The notes under the pieces are model-generated. The model saw nothing but the letters and a program-made list of their open reading frames with translations, was not told the DNA's origin and ran no database searches. A stretch of DNA of 6,033 nucleotides, from positions 1 through 6,033 of the forward strand of contig DASQLD010000202.1 in assembly GCA_035630195.1 (NCBI GenBank). The letters are read 5' to 3'. How positions within the stretch are numbered: the first letter of the stretch is position 1; each line of letters starts with the position of its first letter. This DNA comes from DASQDN01 sp035630195 (GTDB lineage: Bacteria; Acidobacteriota; Terriglobia; Bryobacterales; Bryobacteraceae). Positions 1 through 5,688 of the stretch are shown one piece after another. The position numbers and the translations under genes are program-made.

Positions 1-1812
1 CGAAGCCTTCGCGTGCTCGACGGCGCCGTAGCCGTGTTTGATGCGGTCGCCGGCGTTCAGCCGCAATCGGAAACCGTCTGGCGTCAGGCGGATAAGTATC
101 GTGTTCCCCGCGTTTGCTTCATCAATAAGATGGACCGCGTCGGCGCTGACTTCTATCGTTCCGTAGAAACCATCGTTGAGCGTCTCCGTGCGCGGCCCGT
201 TCCGATTCAGATCCCTGTCGGCGCAGAAGACAAGTTCCAGGGCGTTGTCGATCTGGTCACGATGAAAGCGCGCATCTGGCGCGATGAAACGCTCGGAGCC
301 AAGTACGACGACGTCGACATCCCGGCCGATCTGGTCGATCGCGCGAAAGAATACCGCGAAAAGCTGGTCGAAGCGGTCGCTGAAAGTGATGATGCTCTCT
401 TTGAGAAGTACATCGAAGGCGCCGACATTACCGAAGCTGAGTTGACGGCTGGAATCCGAAAGGCGACTCTCGGTCAGAAGATCTTCCCGGTCGTCTGTGG
501 CAGTTCCTTCAAGAACAAGGGTGTGCAGAACATGTTGGACGCCGTTGTCGCGTACCTTCCTTCTCCGCTCGATGTTCCTCCTGTGCAGGCGCTTTCTCCG
601 GACAATCCGGAAGAAACTATCATCCGGAACGCCGATGATAAAGAGCCGTTCAGCGCCCTGATCTTCAAGATCATGACAGACCCGTTTGTCGGCCAGCTCT
701 GCTTCCTCCGTGTGTATTCGGGGAAGCTGAACACCGGCGATACCGTTCTGAACGCCACGAAGAATAAGAAAGAGCGCATCGGCCGCCTGGTGAAAATGCA
801 CGCCAACAAGCGTGAAGAGATCCAGGAGATTCTGGCTGGTGACATCTGTGCTGCCGTGGGTCTCAAGACCGCCGGCACTGGCGATACCATCTGCGCTGAT
901 AATGCGCCCGTGTTGCTCGAATCGATCGACTTCCCGACACCGGTGATTCAGCTCGCAATCGAGCCGAAAACCAAGGTGGATCAGGAAAAGCTCGGCGTTG
1001 CAATCAACAAGCTGGTCAACGAAGATCCTACGTTAAAGGTCTCAACGGACCCAGACACAGGCCAGACGATTCTCGCCGGCATGGGCGAGCTGCATCTTGA
1101 AATCATCGTCGATCGCATGAAGCGCGAATTCAATGTGGAAGCCAACGTGGGCAAGCCGCAGGTCGCCTACCGCGAAACGATTCGCAATACCGCTGAATAC
1201 GAGTACACGCATAAGAAGCAGACCGGTGGCAGCGGTCAGTACGCCAAGGTGAAGTTGCGGGTCCAACCTTGTGTGGAGAAGGACTTCGAGTTCAAAAACG
1301 AAGTGCACGGCGGCTCCATTCCCAAGGAATTCATCAGCGCGGTCGAGAAGGGTGTTGCCGAGACGCTCGAAGGTGGTGTACTGGCGGGTTATCCGTTGAA
1401 CAACATCGCCGTCGCGGTTATCGACGGCGACTATCACGATGTCGACTCTTCGGAAATGGCGTTCAAGATCTGTTCGTCCATTTGCGCCAAGGAAGCGTTC
1501 CGCAGAGCCAAGGCAGTCTTGCTCGAGCCGGTGATGCGCGTCGAAGTCGTGGTTCCCGACGAGTACATGGGTTCGGTCAACGGCGATCTGATCTCGCGCC
1601 GCGGCCGTCTCGAAGGCACGGAGCTGCTGGGTGGCACGCACATCATTAAGGCGATGGTGCCGCTGAGTGAAATGTTCGGCTACGCTACCGAACTCCGTTC
1701 GCGCACGCAAGGTCGCGGGGCGTTCACAATGCACTTCGGTCAATACGAAGAAGTGCCGCGCTCCATTGCGGAAGAAATTGTCAGCAAGGCCCAGGGCAAA
1801 GTAGCGGGCTGA
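1..1812 (+). CDS. fusA: Elongation factor G, 5'-truncated by window edge
   Basis: EF-G is the cytoplasmic GTPase that drives translocation of tRNA and mRNA on the ribosome. The frame is open from base 1, and its first residues, RSLRVLDGAVAVFDAV, align with about residue 101 of the E. coli protein. The P-loop and switch regions therefore lie outside the window, and the GTG at 13 is an internal Val codon, not a start. Visible are the G4 motif NKMD (nt 124-135), the G5-type SSFKNKG (nt 502-522), domain II from about nt 640 (EPFSALIF), domain III with GMGELHLE (from nt 1078), and domain IV with HGGSIPKEF (from nt 1306). The domain IV tip YHDVDSSE carries its His at nt 1435-1437. Domain V follows and the protein ends in KAQGKVAG. 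The 603 visible residues plus about 100 missing ones give the normal length near 700. All this matches a canonical housekeeping EF-G. It is followed 39 nt later by tuf, the usual end of a str operon. Confidence 0.98.
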   Translation, partial: RSLRVLDGAVAVFDAVAGVQPQSETVWRQADKYRVPRVCFINKMDRVGADFYRSVETIVERLRARPVPIQIPVGAEDKFQGVVDLVTMKARIWRDETLGAKYDDVDIPADLVDRAKEYREKLVEAVAESDDALFEKYIEGADITEAELTAGIRKATLGQKIFPVVCGSSFKNKGVQNMLDAVVAYLPSPLDVPPVQALSPDNPEETIIRNADDKEPFSALIFKIMTDPFVGQLCFLRVYSGKLNTGDTVLNATKNKKERIGRLVKMHANKREEIQEILAGDICAAVGLKTAGTGDTICADNAPVLLESIDFPTPVIQLAIEPKTKVDQEKLGVAINKLVNEDPTLKVSTDPDTGQTILAGMGELHLEIIVDRMKREFNVEANVGKPQVAYRETIRNTAEYEYTHKKQTGGSGQYAKVKLRVQPCVEKDFEFKNEVHGGSIPKEFISAVEKGVAETLEGGVLAGYPLNNIAVAVIDGDYHDVDSSEMAFKICSSICAKEAFRRAKAVLLEPVMRVEVVVPDEYMGSVNGDLISRRGRLEGTELLGGTHIIKAMVPLSEMFGYATELRSRTQGRGAFTMHFGQYEEVPRSIAEEIVSKAQGKVAG

Positions 1813-1851
1813 GCGTAGGGATATAGAGAGAACTCGAGGAGAGATAAGTCC

Positions 1852-3039
1852 ATGGCGAAAGAGAAATTTGACCGCAGCAAACCGCACGTCAATATCGGGA
1901 CGATCGGACACATCGATCACGGCAAGACGACGTTGACCGCGGCGATCACCAAGACTCTCGCGAAGAACAACCCGAAGGTTAAGATTCGCGACTTCGACTC
2001 AATCGACAACGCGCCGGAAGAAAAGGCTCGTGGTATCACAATCGCCACGGCGCACGTCGAGTACGAGACTCCGAATCGCCACTATGCGCACGTCGACTGC
2101 CCCGGTCACGCCGACTACATCAAGAACATGATCACCGGCGCGGCGCAGATGGACGGCGCCATTCTAGTGGTCGCGGCAACCGATGGTCCGATGCCGCAGA
2201 CGCGGGAACACATTCTGCTCGCCCGTCAGGTGGGTGTGCCGTACATCGTTGTCGCCCTGAATAAGGTCGACATGGTGGATGACGCCGAGCTTCTCGAGCT
2301 GGTCGAGCTCGAAGTTCGCGAACTGTTGTCCAAGTATCAGTTCCCTGGGGACGATCTGCCGATCGTTCGTGTCAGCGCATTGGGCGCCCTGAACGGCGAA
2401 GAGCAGTGGGCCAAGTCGGTGGAAGATCTCATGGACGCCGTCGACAAATATGTCCCGGTTCCAGAGCGTGTTACCGACAAGCCGTTTCTGATGCCGATCG
2501 AAGATATCTTCTCGATTCAAGGTCGCGGCACGGTGGTAACGGGTCGTATTGAAACCGGTATCTGCAAGGTTGGCGAGGAAATGGAAATCGTCGGCTTCAA
2601 AGACACCCGTAAGACGGTCATCACCGGCATCGAAATGTTCAAGAAGCTGCTCGACGAAGGCCGGGCGGGCGACAACTCGGGGCTACTGCTGCGCGGCATT
2701 GAAAAGAATGACGTCGAGCGTGGGCAGGTTATCGCAAAGCCGGGCTCGATCAAGCCGCACACCAAGTTCAAGGGTGAAGTTTACGTTCTGTCCAAGGACG
2801 AAGGTGGACGACACACGCCGTTCTTCAACGGGTATCGCCCGCAGTTTTACTTCCGGACGACGGACGTGACGGGTGTGGCGAAGTTGCCGGAAGGCACCGA
2901 GATGGTGATGCCTGGCGATAACGTGCAGCTCGAAGTGGAATTGATCACACCGGTCGCAATGGCCAAGGGTTTGCGCTTCGCGATTCGCGAAGGCGGCCGC
3001 ACGGTCGGAGCGGGCACGGTTTCCGAAATTTTGACTTAG
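1852..3039 (+). CDS. tuf: Elongation factor Tu
   Basis: EF-Tu is the cytoplasmic GTPase that delivers aminoacyl-tRNA to the ribosomal A site. The 395 residues match the family's usual 394-400. The G domain shows G1 GHIDHGKT (residues 19-26), the switch I segment EEKARGITI, G3 DCPGH (82-86, with the catalytic His86), G4 NKVD (137-140) and G5 SAL (175-177). Domain II begins around residue 206 and contains GRGTVVTGRIETG. Domain III contains KDEGGRHTPFF, YRPQFYFRTTDVTG and the C-terminal FAIREGGRTVGAGTVSEILT. The ATG is supported by GAGGAG at 1836-1841, 10 nt upstream, and by the canonical MAKEKF start. It lies between fusA and rpmG on the same strand. One mild oddity is Ser276 in AGDNSGLLLRG, where E. 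coli has Val. Identification is certain; whether a second tuf copy exists elsewhere cannot be seen. Confidence 0.99.
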   Translation: MAKEKFDRSKPHVNIGTIGHIDHGKTTLTAAITKTLAKNNPKVKIRDFDSIDNAPEEKARGITIATAHVEYETPNRHYAHVDCPGHADYIKNMITGAAQMDGAILVVAATDGPMPQTREHILLARQVGVPYIVVALNKVDMVDDAELLELVELEVRELLSKYQFPGDDLPIVRVSALGALNGEEQWAKSVEDLMDAVDKYVPVPERVTDKPFLMPIEDIFSIQGRGTVVTGRIETGICKVGEEMEIVGFKDTRKTVITGIEMFKKLLDEGRAGDNSGLLLRGIEKNDVERGQVIAKPGSIKPHTKFKGEVYVLSKDEGGRHTPFFNGYRPQFYFRTTDVTGVAKLPEGTEMVMPGDNVQLEVELITPVAMAKGLRFAIREGGRTVGAGTVSEILT

Positions 3040-3053
3040 TCGAGGAATAAGCC

Positions 3054-3206
3054 ATGGCGCGAGAGATCATCACGTTTCAGTGCACCGAGTGCAAAGAGCG
3101 GAACTATACCAACACCAAAAATAAGAAGACGACAACAGAGCGTCTCGAGTTGAAGAAGTTCTGCCCCCGCTGCCGTGTGCACCGGCCGCACAAAGAAATC
3201 AAGTAA
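3054..3206 (+). CDS. rpmG: Large-subunit ribosomal protein L33 (bL33), zinc-type
   Basis: This short gene encodes 50 residues, the normal L33 length, a small basic protein of the 50S subunit near the E site. The protein begins MAREIITFQCTECKERNY and ends CPRCRVHRPHKEIK. Cys10, Cys13, Cys37 and Cys40 form two CxxC knuckles, so this is the zinc-binding (C+) form rather than the cysteine-free paralogue that many bacteria use under zinc limitation. The central stretch NTKNKKTTTERLELKKF is typical of the family. The ATG at 3054 has GAGGA at 3042-3046, 7 nt upstream, and follows the tuf stop by 14 nt, so it is very likely co-transcribed with tuf. The stop is 2 nt before a strong hairpin. rpmG between tuf and trnW-secE is a recurring bacterial arrangement. 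Confidence 0.97.
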   Translation: MAREIITFQCTECKERNYTNTKNKKTTTERLELKKFCPRCRVHRPHKEIK

Positions 3207-3208
3207 AC

Positions 3209-3236
3209 TAGGAAGGAGCGTATTAGCTCCTTCCTA
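3209..3236 (+). other. Perfect 11-bp hairpin between rpmG and trnW (putative processing or attenuation element)
   Basis: TAGGAAGGAGC (3209-3219) pairs perfectly with GCTCCTTCCTA (3226-3236) around a 6-nt loop, GTATTA. It starts 2 nt after the rpmG stop and ends 4 nt before the tRNA. The downstream bases TTAC run straight into the tRNA, so there is no U-tract and it does not look like an ordinary intrinsic terminator. Its position, at the switch from coding mRNA to an embedded tRNA, fits an endonuclease processing site, a 3'-end stabiliser for the tuf-rpmG mRNA, or partial attenuation. The structure is seen; the role is inferred. Confidence 0.6.
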
Positions 3237-3240
3237 TTAC

Positions 3241-3315
3241 AGGGGCGTAGTTTCAATGGCAAAACAGCGGTCTCCAAAACCGCATTTGGGGGTTCGAGTC
3301 CCTCCGCCCCTGCCA
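3241..3315 (+). tRNA. trnW: tRNA-Trp (anticodon CCA), CCA tail encoded
   Basis: A complete cloverleaf can be folded by hand. The acceptor stem is AGGGGCG (3241-3247) with CGCCCCT (3305-3311). The D stem is GTTT/AAAC (3250-3253, 3262-3265). The anticodon stem GCGGT/ACCGC (3267-3271, 3279-3283) closes loop CTCCAAA, with anticodon CCA at 3274-3276, which reads UGG (Trp). The T stem (3288-3292, 3300-3304, one G-U pair) closes loop TTCGAGT. The variable loop is 4 nt. Discriminator G3312 fits bacterial tRNA-Trp, and the 3' CCA (3313-3315) is encoded. It lies within the rpmG-secE transcript, so it must be excised from the polycistronic RNA. tRNA-Trp immediately before secE-nusG is a common bacterial order. 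Confidence 0.97.
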
Positions 3316-3338
3316 AGAACTTCAGGACAGCAGAAATC

Positions 3339-3572
3339 ATGGAAGCGAATAGCTGGATAGAACGCGCGGGTCAATGGCCAGCGCAAACGAAAAATTACTT
3401 CGGGGAGCTGCAACAGGAAATGCGCCGGGTCACCTGGCCGACCTGGAAGCAGGTTCGCGCTACAACCACTGTGGTTATTGTCGCTGTCTTCGCATTCGCC
3501 GCGTATTTCGCCGTCGTGGATGAGTTGGTGGGGCGCTTGATCACAAAGATGTTCGATACGTTCTCCAAATAA
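3339..3572 (+). CDS. secE: Preprotein translocase subunit SecE (short, single-membrane-span form)
   Basis: SecE is the small inner-membrane subunit that clamps SecY in the SecYEG protein-export channel. This 77-residue protein is the short form with one membrane span, unlike the three-span E. coli protein. The amphipathic helix YFGELQQEMRRVTWP (residues 20-34) contains the family signature E...(R/K)VTWP at 27-34. It is followed by T42-T44 and a hydrophobic span at about 43-60 (TVVIVAVFAFAAYFAVV), then the conserved Asp61. A weak Shine-Dalgarno, AGGA (3324-3327), lies 11 nt before the ATG. The gene begins 23 nt after trnW and ends 11 nt before nusG, so it is translated from the RNA left after tRNA excision. 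The secE-nusG pairing strongly supports the assignment. Confidence 0.96.
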   Translation: MEANSWIERAGQWPAQTKNYFGELQQEMRRVTWPTWKQVRATTTVVIVAVFAFAAYFAVVDELVGRLITKMFDTFSK

Positions 3573-3583
3573 AGGCCGGTTTC

Positions 3584-4240
3584 ATGTCGGAACAACATCC
3601 ATTTCAGCACCCGGCAGACGGTTCGGCGGATCCTGCCGAAGAAGATTTCTCCGGGATAGCCGGGGAGCCGCCTGTAGAATCTCCCGTCTCAGCCGATGCC
3701 GTTACTGCGGATGACGGGATGAGCTGGTATATCATCCACACCTATTCCGGCTTCGAGAACAAAGTGGCCGAATCGTTGAAAACCCGTTCTGAGGCGTTCG
3801 GATTCATCGATAAGCTGGGTCAGGTTCTGATCCCTACCGAAGAAGTAGTGGAGATGCGTAACGGCAAGAAAGTCACCAGCAAACGCCTGTTGTATCCCGG
3901 GTATGTGCTCGTCCAGATGACCATGGATGACCAGATGCGGCACTACATCAAGGAAACTCCGCGTGTCACCGGCTTTGTTGGCGGCGGCGGTGAGCCGGTG
4001 CCGCTGACTGCCGACGAAGTCAACAAGATTCTTTATCGGGAAACGACGGTCGTGGCGCCGCGTCCGAAGCTCACGTTCGAAAAGAACGAGACCGTTCGTA
4101 TCGTCGATGGACCGTTCACAAACTTTACTGGCAAAATCGACGAAATCAATACCGATCGCAGCACTCTTCGTGTGCTGGTCACAATTTTCGGCCGCGCAAC
4201 GCCGGTCGAACTCGAGTTTCTGCAAGTAGAGAAGACTTAG
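3584..4240 (+). CDS. nusG: Transcription termination/antitermination protein NusG with acidic N-terminal extension
   Basis: NusG binds RNA polymerase through its NGN domain and contacts Rho or ribosomal protein S10 through its KOW domain, affecting pausing, termination and transcription-translation coupling. The NGN domain begins at MSWYIIHTYSGFENKVAESL (residue 46) and includes the LIPTEEVVEMRNGKK segment and the signature YPGYVLVQM. A linker, VVAPRPKLTFEKNE, leads to the KOW domain (about 165-218), with VRIVDGPFTNFTGKIDEI and FGRATPVELEF. At 218 residues it exceeds E. coli NusG (181) because of a 45-residue leader with about 11 acidic residues and no Lys or Arg. The start at 3584 lies 11 nt after secE with a modest AAGG overlapping the secE stop. 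An in-frame ATG at 3719 (Met46) would give a standard-size protein but has no clear Shine-Dalgarno, so I keep the longer form. Family assignment is certain; start choice is less so. Confidence 0.96.
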   Translation: MSEQHPFQHPADGSADPAEEDFSGIAGEPPVESPVSADAVTADDGMSWYIIHTYSGFENKVAESLKTRSEAFGFIDKLGQVLIPTEEVVEMRNGKKVTSKRLLYPGYVLVQMTMDDQMRHYIKETPRVTGFVGGGGEPVPLTADEVNKILYRETTVVAPRPKLTFEKNETVRIVDGPFTNFTGKIDEINTDRSTLRVLVTIFGRATPVELEFLQVEKT

Positions 4241-4289
4241 ACAGCTCAGACGGGCCCGCAGGGGAATCGAGCAATCGCAAGGAACGAAA

Positions 4290-4718
4290 ATGGCAAAGAA
4301 AGTTACTGGACAGGTTAAATTGCAAATCCCGGCGGGCAAAGCGACTCCCGCGCCGCCTGTTGGCACCGCCCTCGGTCCGCAGGGCGTCAACATTATGGAA
4401 TTCTGCAAGGCCTTCAACGCGAAGACCAATGCAAAGGATCAGGAAGGCTTAATCATACCCGTGGTGATCACGATCTTTTCCGATCGCAGCTTTACGTTCA
4501 TCACGAAGACGCCACCGGTCCCGATTCTAGTCAAGCGCGCTGTGAACCTGGCAAAGGGTTCCGCCGAGCCAAACAAGAGCAAGGTAGGAAAGATCACGGA
4601 ACAACAGATCGCGGAAATCGCTAAGATAAAGATGCCGGATCTGAACTGTTTCGATCTGGATGCTGCCGTCCGCTCCGTAAAGGGAACTTGCCGGAGTATG
4701 GGCGTTGATGTTGTGTAG
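4290..4718 (+). CDS. rplK: Large-subunit ribosomal protein L11 (uL11)
   Basis: L11 forms the base of the ribosomal stalk, binds the GTPase-associated region of 23S rRNA and takes part in factor binding and the RelA stringent response. Its 142 residues match the usual length of 140-145. The N-terminal domain carries KLQIPAGKATPAPPVG, the proline-rich helix where thiopeptides bind, then GVNIMEFCKAFNA and IPVVITIFSDRSFTFITKTPP. The rRNA-binding C-terminal domain carries KVGKITEQQIAEIAKIKMPD and ends GTCRSMGVDVV. Thr26 replaces the Pro of E. coli in PPVGPALG. The ATG is supported by AAGGA (4279-4283), 6 nt upstream. It follows nusG by 49 nt as usual, but a strong terminator comes 20 nt after its stop and no rplA follows, which is unusual for this operon. 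Confidence 0.98.
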   Translation: MAKKVTGQVKLQIPAGKATPAPPVGTALGPQGVNIMEFCKAFNAKTNAKDQEGLIIPVVITIFSDRSFTFITKTPPVPILVKRAVNLAKGSAEPNKSKVGKITEQQIAEIAKIKMPDLNCFDLDAAVRSVKGTCRSMGVDVV

Positions 4719-4738
4719 ACTCCTCTGAAAACGACTTC

Positions 4739-4767
4739 GGGCCGCCTCCTCGGCGGCCCTTTTGTTT
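4739..4767 (+). terminator. Intrinsic terminator after rplK
   Basis: GGGCCGCC (4739-4746) pairs perfectly with GGCGGCCC (4752-4759) around loop TCCTC and is followed by TTTTGTTT (4760-4767). This is a textbook Rho-independent terminator, 20 nt downstream of the rplK stop. It marks the end of the fusA-to-rplK transcript. On the opposite strand the U-rich stretch is about 8 nt beyond the stem, so it would be a poor terminator for the convergent gene. Confidence 0.93.
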
Positions 4768-4782
4768 CCCTTCTAAAGCTAC

Positions 4783-5535
4783 TTAGTCGACGTACAGAGG
4801 TTGGGTTAGACGGAAGTCGAGTTTCGTCTCTGACGGTATCTCGATTTTCTGACCTCGAATCGCCTGGATAGCAGTGCCCGCTCCCGCTCCGCTCGCCGCG
4901 CCAATTGCTGCGCCTTTTCCACCGCCTGCGATTGCTCCTATGATTGCGCCCACAGCGGCAGTACCACCTATGATCTTGGCACTCTCTTTGGTACGCGACT
5001 TGGCTGATACTTCGGCGTTTTCCGTTTCAGCGGTATAGCGCCGGCCGTTTACGGTGATGTCGCTCAAAACTAGCGCGATCTCCTCTCGGCCTGAGATCGT
5101 TCCCGACTGATCCACGCGAGCGACGCGAACCGTGGCATCGGCTCCCTGCGGAGCTACCGCTCGGCCGTCTACGACGAGCGCTTCATCAAGACTAGCCTTG
5201 TAGGTTTGTCCCACATCAGTACTGTTTGAGTTGACGGCATCGATCATGCGAACCGTGATGGTCGATCCGGCAGGTATCGAAGGCCCGTTGGCACGCGCGC
5301 GAGACCTTGAACCTGATGGGGGCGCGACGTTCGATTCACTGAAGCCAAGACGCTCGATGTTGTTCAATTGGTAAGTGCGAGCGGTGCGTTCACCGTCCGG
5401 CAGAAAGCGAATTTGGCGGCTCGTGGCACTCACTAGTTTCCCGTCGACGCTCCGGCCATCGCGCAGATACAAGGTATCTGCCGATAGCGTCGCCATACTA
5501 GTAAGTAAATAAATAGTAGGCAGTAACTTATGCAT
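4783..5535 (-). CDS. Predicted exported glycine-zipper protein of unknown function
   Basis: I do not recognise a characterised function. The 250-residue product starts MHKLLPTIYLLTSMATLSAD, a signal peptide with a short basic head, a hydrophobic core and likely cleavage near Ala19 (Ala15 also possible). Residues 20-65 form a small module (LYLRDGRSVDGKLVSAT ... YQLNNIERLGF) resembling repeats in secreted acidobacterial proteins. A polar Ser/Arg-rich linker follows (about 66-86). Residues 87-185 begin IPAGSTITVRMIDAVNS and look beta-rich, with VDGRAVAPQGADATVRV. Residues 190-220 are a glycine zipper, with small residues spaced as in GxxxG membrane-inserting segments (IIGAIAGGGKGAAIGA). The tail IEIPSETKLDFRLTQPLYV resembles the 'iPaeT.l.F.L' ending common next to such zippers. 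The start is firm: GGAGG lies 8 nt upstream. It probably acts in the periplasm or outer membrane. It converges on rplK and shares no transcript with it. Confidence 0.82.
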   Translation of the reverse strand: MHKLLPTIYLLTSMATLSADTLYLRDGRSVDGKLVSATSRQIRFLPDGERTARTYQLNNIERLGFSESNVAPPSGSRSRARANGPSIPAGSTITVRMIDAVNSNSTDVGQTYKASLDEALVVDGRAVAPQGADATVRVARVDQSGTISGREEIALVLSDITVNGRRYTAETENAEVSAKSRTKESAKIIGGTAAVGAIIGAIAGGGKGAAIGAASGAGAGTAIQAIRGQKIEIPSETKLDFRLTQPLYVD

Positions 5536-5626
5536 AATAGGATCCTCCGTTGCTCCTGCTTGGTGGACGTGCTGAATCGGTATTTTGTTTTATGAAGTAG
5601 AGTAGAAAAAACGAGGGATTAAAGCG
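5536..5626 (-). promoter_or_regulatory. Leader/promoter region of the exported protein gene (no clear boxes)
   Basis: This short gap between the sigma-gene terminator and the ATG of the exported protein must hold that gene's promoter if the terminator is efficient. It is clearly more AT-rich than the surrounding coding DNA around 5580-5626 (runs of T and A), as expected upstream of a start site. I could not identify a convincing -35/-10 pair, so only the region is marked. Confidence 0.35.
5544..5548 (-). promoter_or_regulatory. Strong Shine-Dalgarno for the exported glycine-zipper protein
   Basis: On the - strand this reads GGAGG, 8 nt before the ATG at 5535-5533. It is the best ribosome binding site in the window and fixes the start of the 250-residue gene at the codon that opens its signal peptide. 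Confidence 0.85.
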
Positions 5627-5652
5627 AAAAAGGGCGGATATATTCCGCCCTT
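5627..5652 (-). terminator. Intrinsic terminator after the sigma-like gene
   Basis: Read on the - strand, AAGGGCGGA (5652-5644) pairs perfectly with TCCGCCCTT (5638-5630) around a 5-nt AT-only loop. The T-run of five (5631-5627) overlaps the end of the stem. It lies 36 nt downstream of the stop of the - strand gene ending at 5689, and upstream of the exported protein gene. The two - strand genes are therefore probably transcribed separately. On the + strand the following bases, ATAGTG, make it a poor terminator. Confidence 0.8.
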
Positions 5653-5688
5653 ATAGTGATCGAATAAAACGCCGGGTGTTTACTCAGG

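Noticed and set aside
1042..1920. 292-codon open frame on the - strand opposite fusA and the start of tuf
   Set aside because: It is fully antisense to strongly conserved EF-G codons, shows no recognisable family, and is a typical by-product of biased third-position composition.
3209..3236. Reading the rpmG-trnW hairpin as an intrinsic terminator
   Set aside because: There is no T-run after the stem; the tRNA begins 4 nt later and needs read-through.
3104..3340. - strand open frame encoding a peptide that contains AEGLEPPNAVLETAVLPLKLRP
   Set aside because: This is the familiar spurious translation of a tRNA gene on its reverse strand, often mis-annotated as a hypothetical protein.
3175..3360. 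61-codon + strand open frame running through the end of rpmG and the tRNA
   Set aside because: It overlaps a confident tRNA gene and the L33 gene in another frame, so it cannot be a real protein.
4251..4258. CGGGCCCG palindrome in the nusG-rplK gap as a possible L1 or repressor site
   Set aside because: It is an 8-bp palindrome with no loop and no match I recognise to the L1 target; in GC-rich DNA it is expected by chance.
3689..4429. 246-codon open frame on the - strand opposite nusG and rplK
   Set aside because: It spans two certain genes and the gap between them in antisense, with no domain-like sequence or convincing ribosome binding site.
5661..5685. Weak inverted repeat around AAAACGCCGGGTGTTT
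   Set aside because: It forms only about 4-5 pairs including a G-U, far weaker than the neighbouring terminator.
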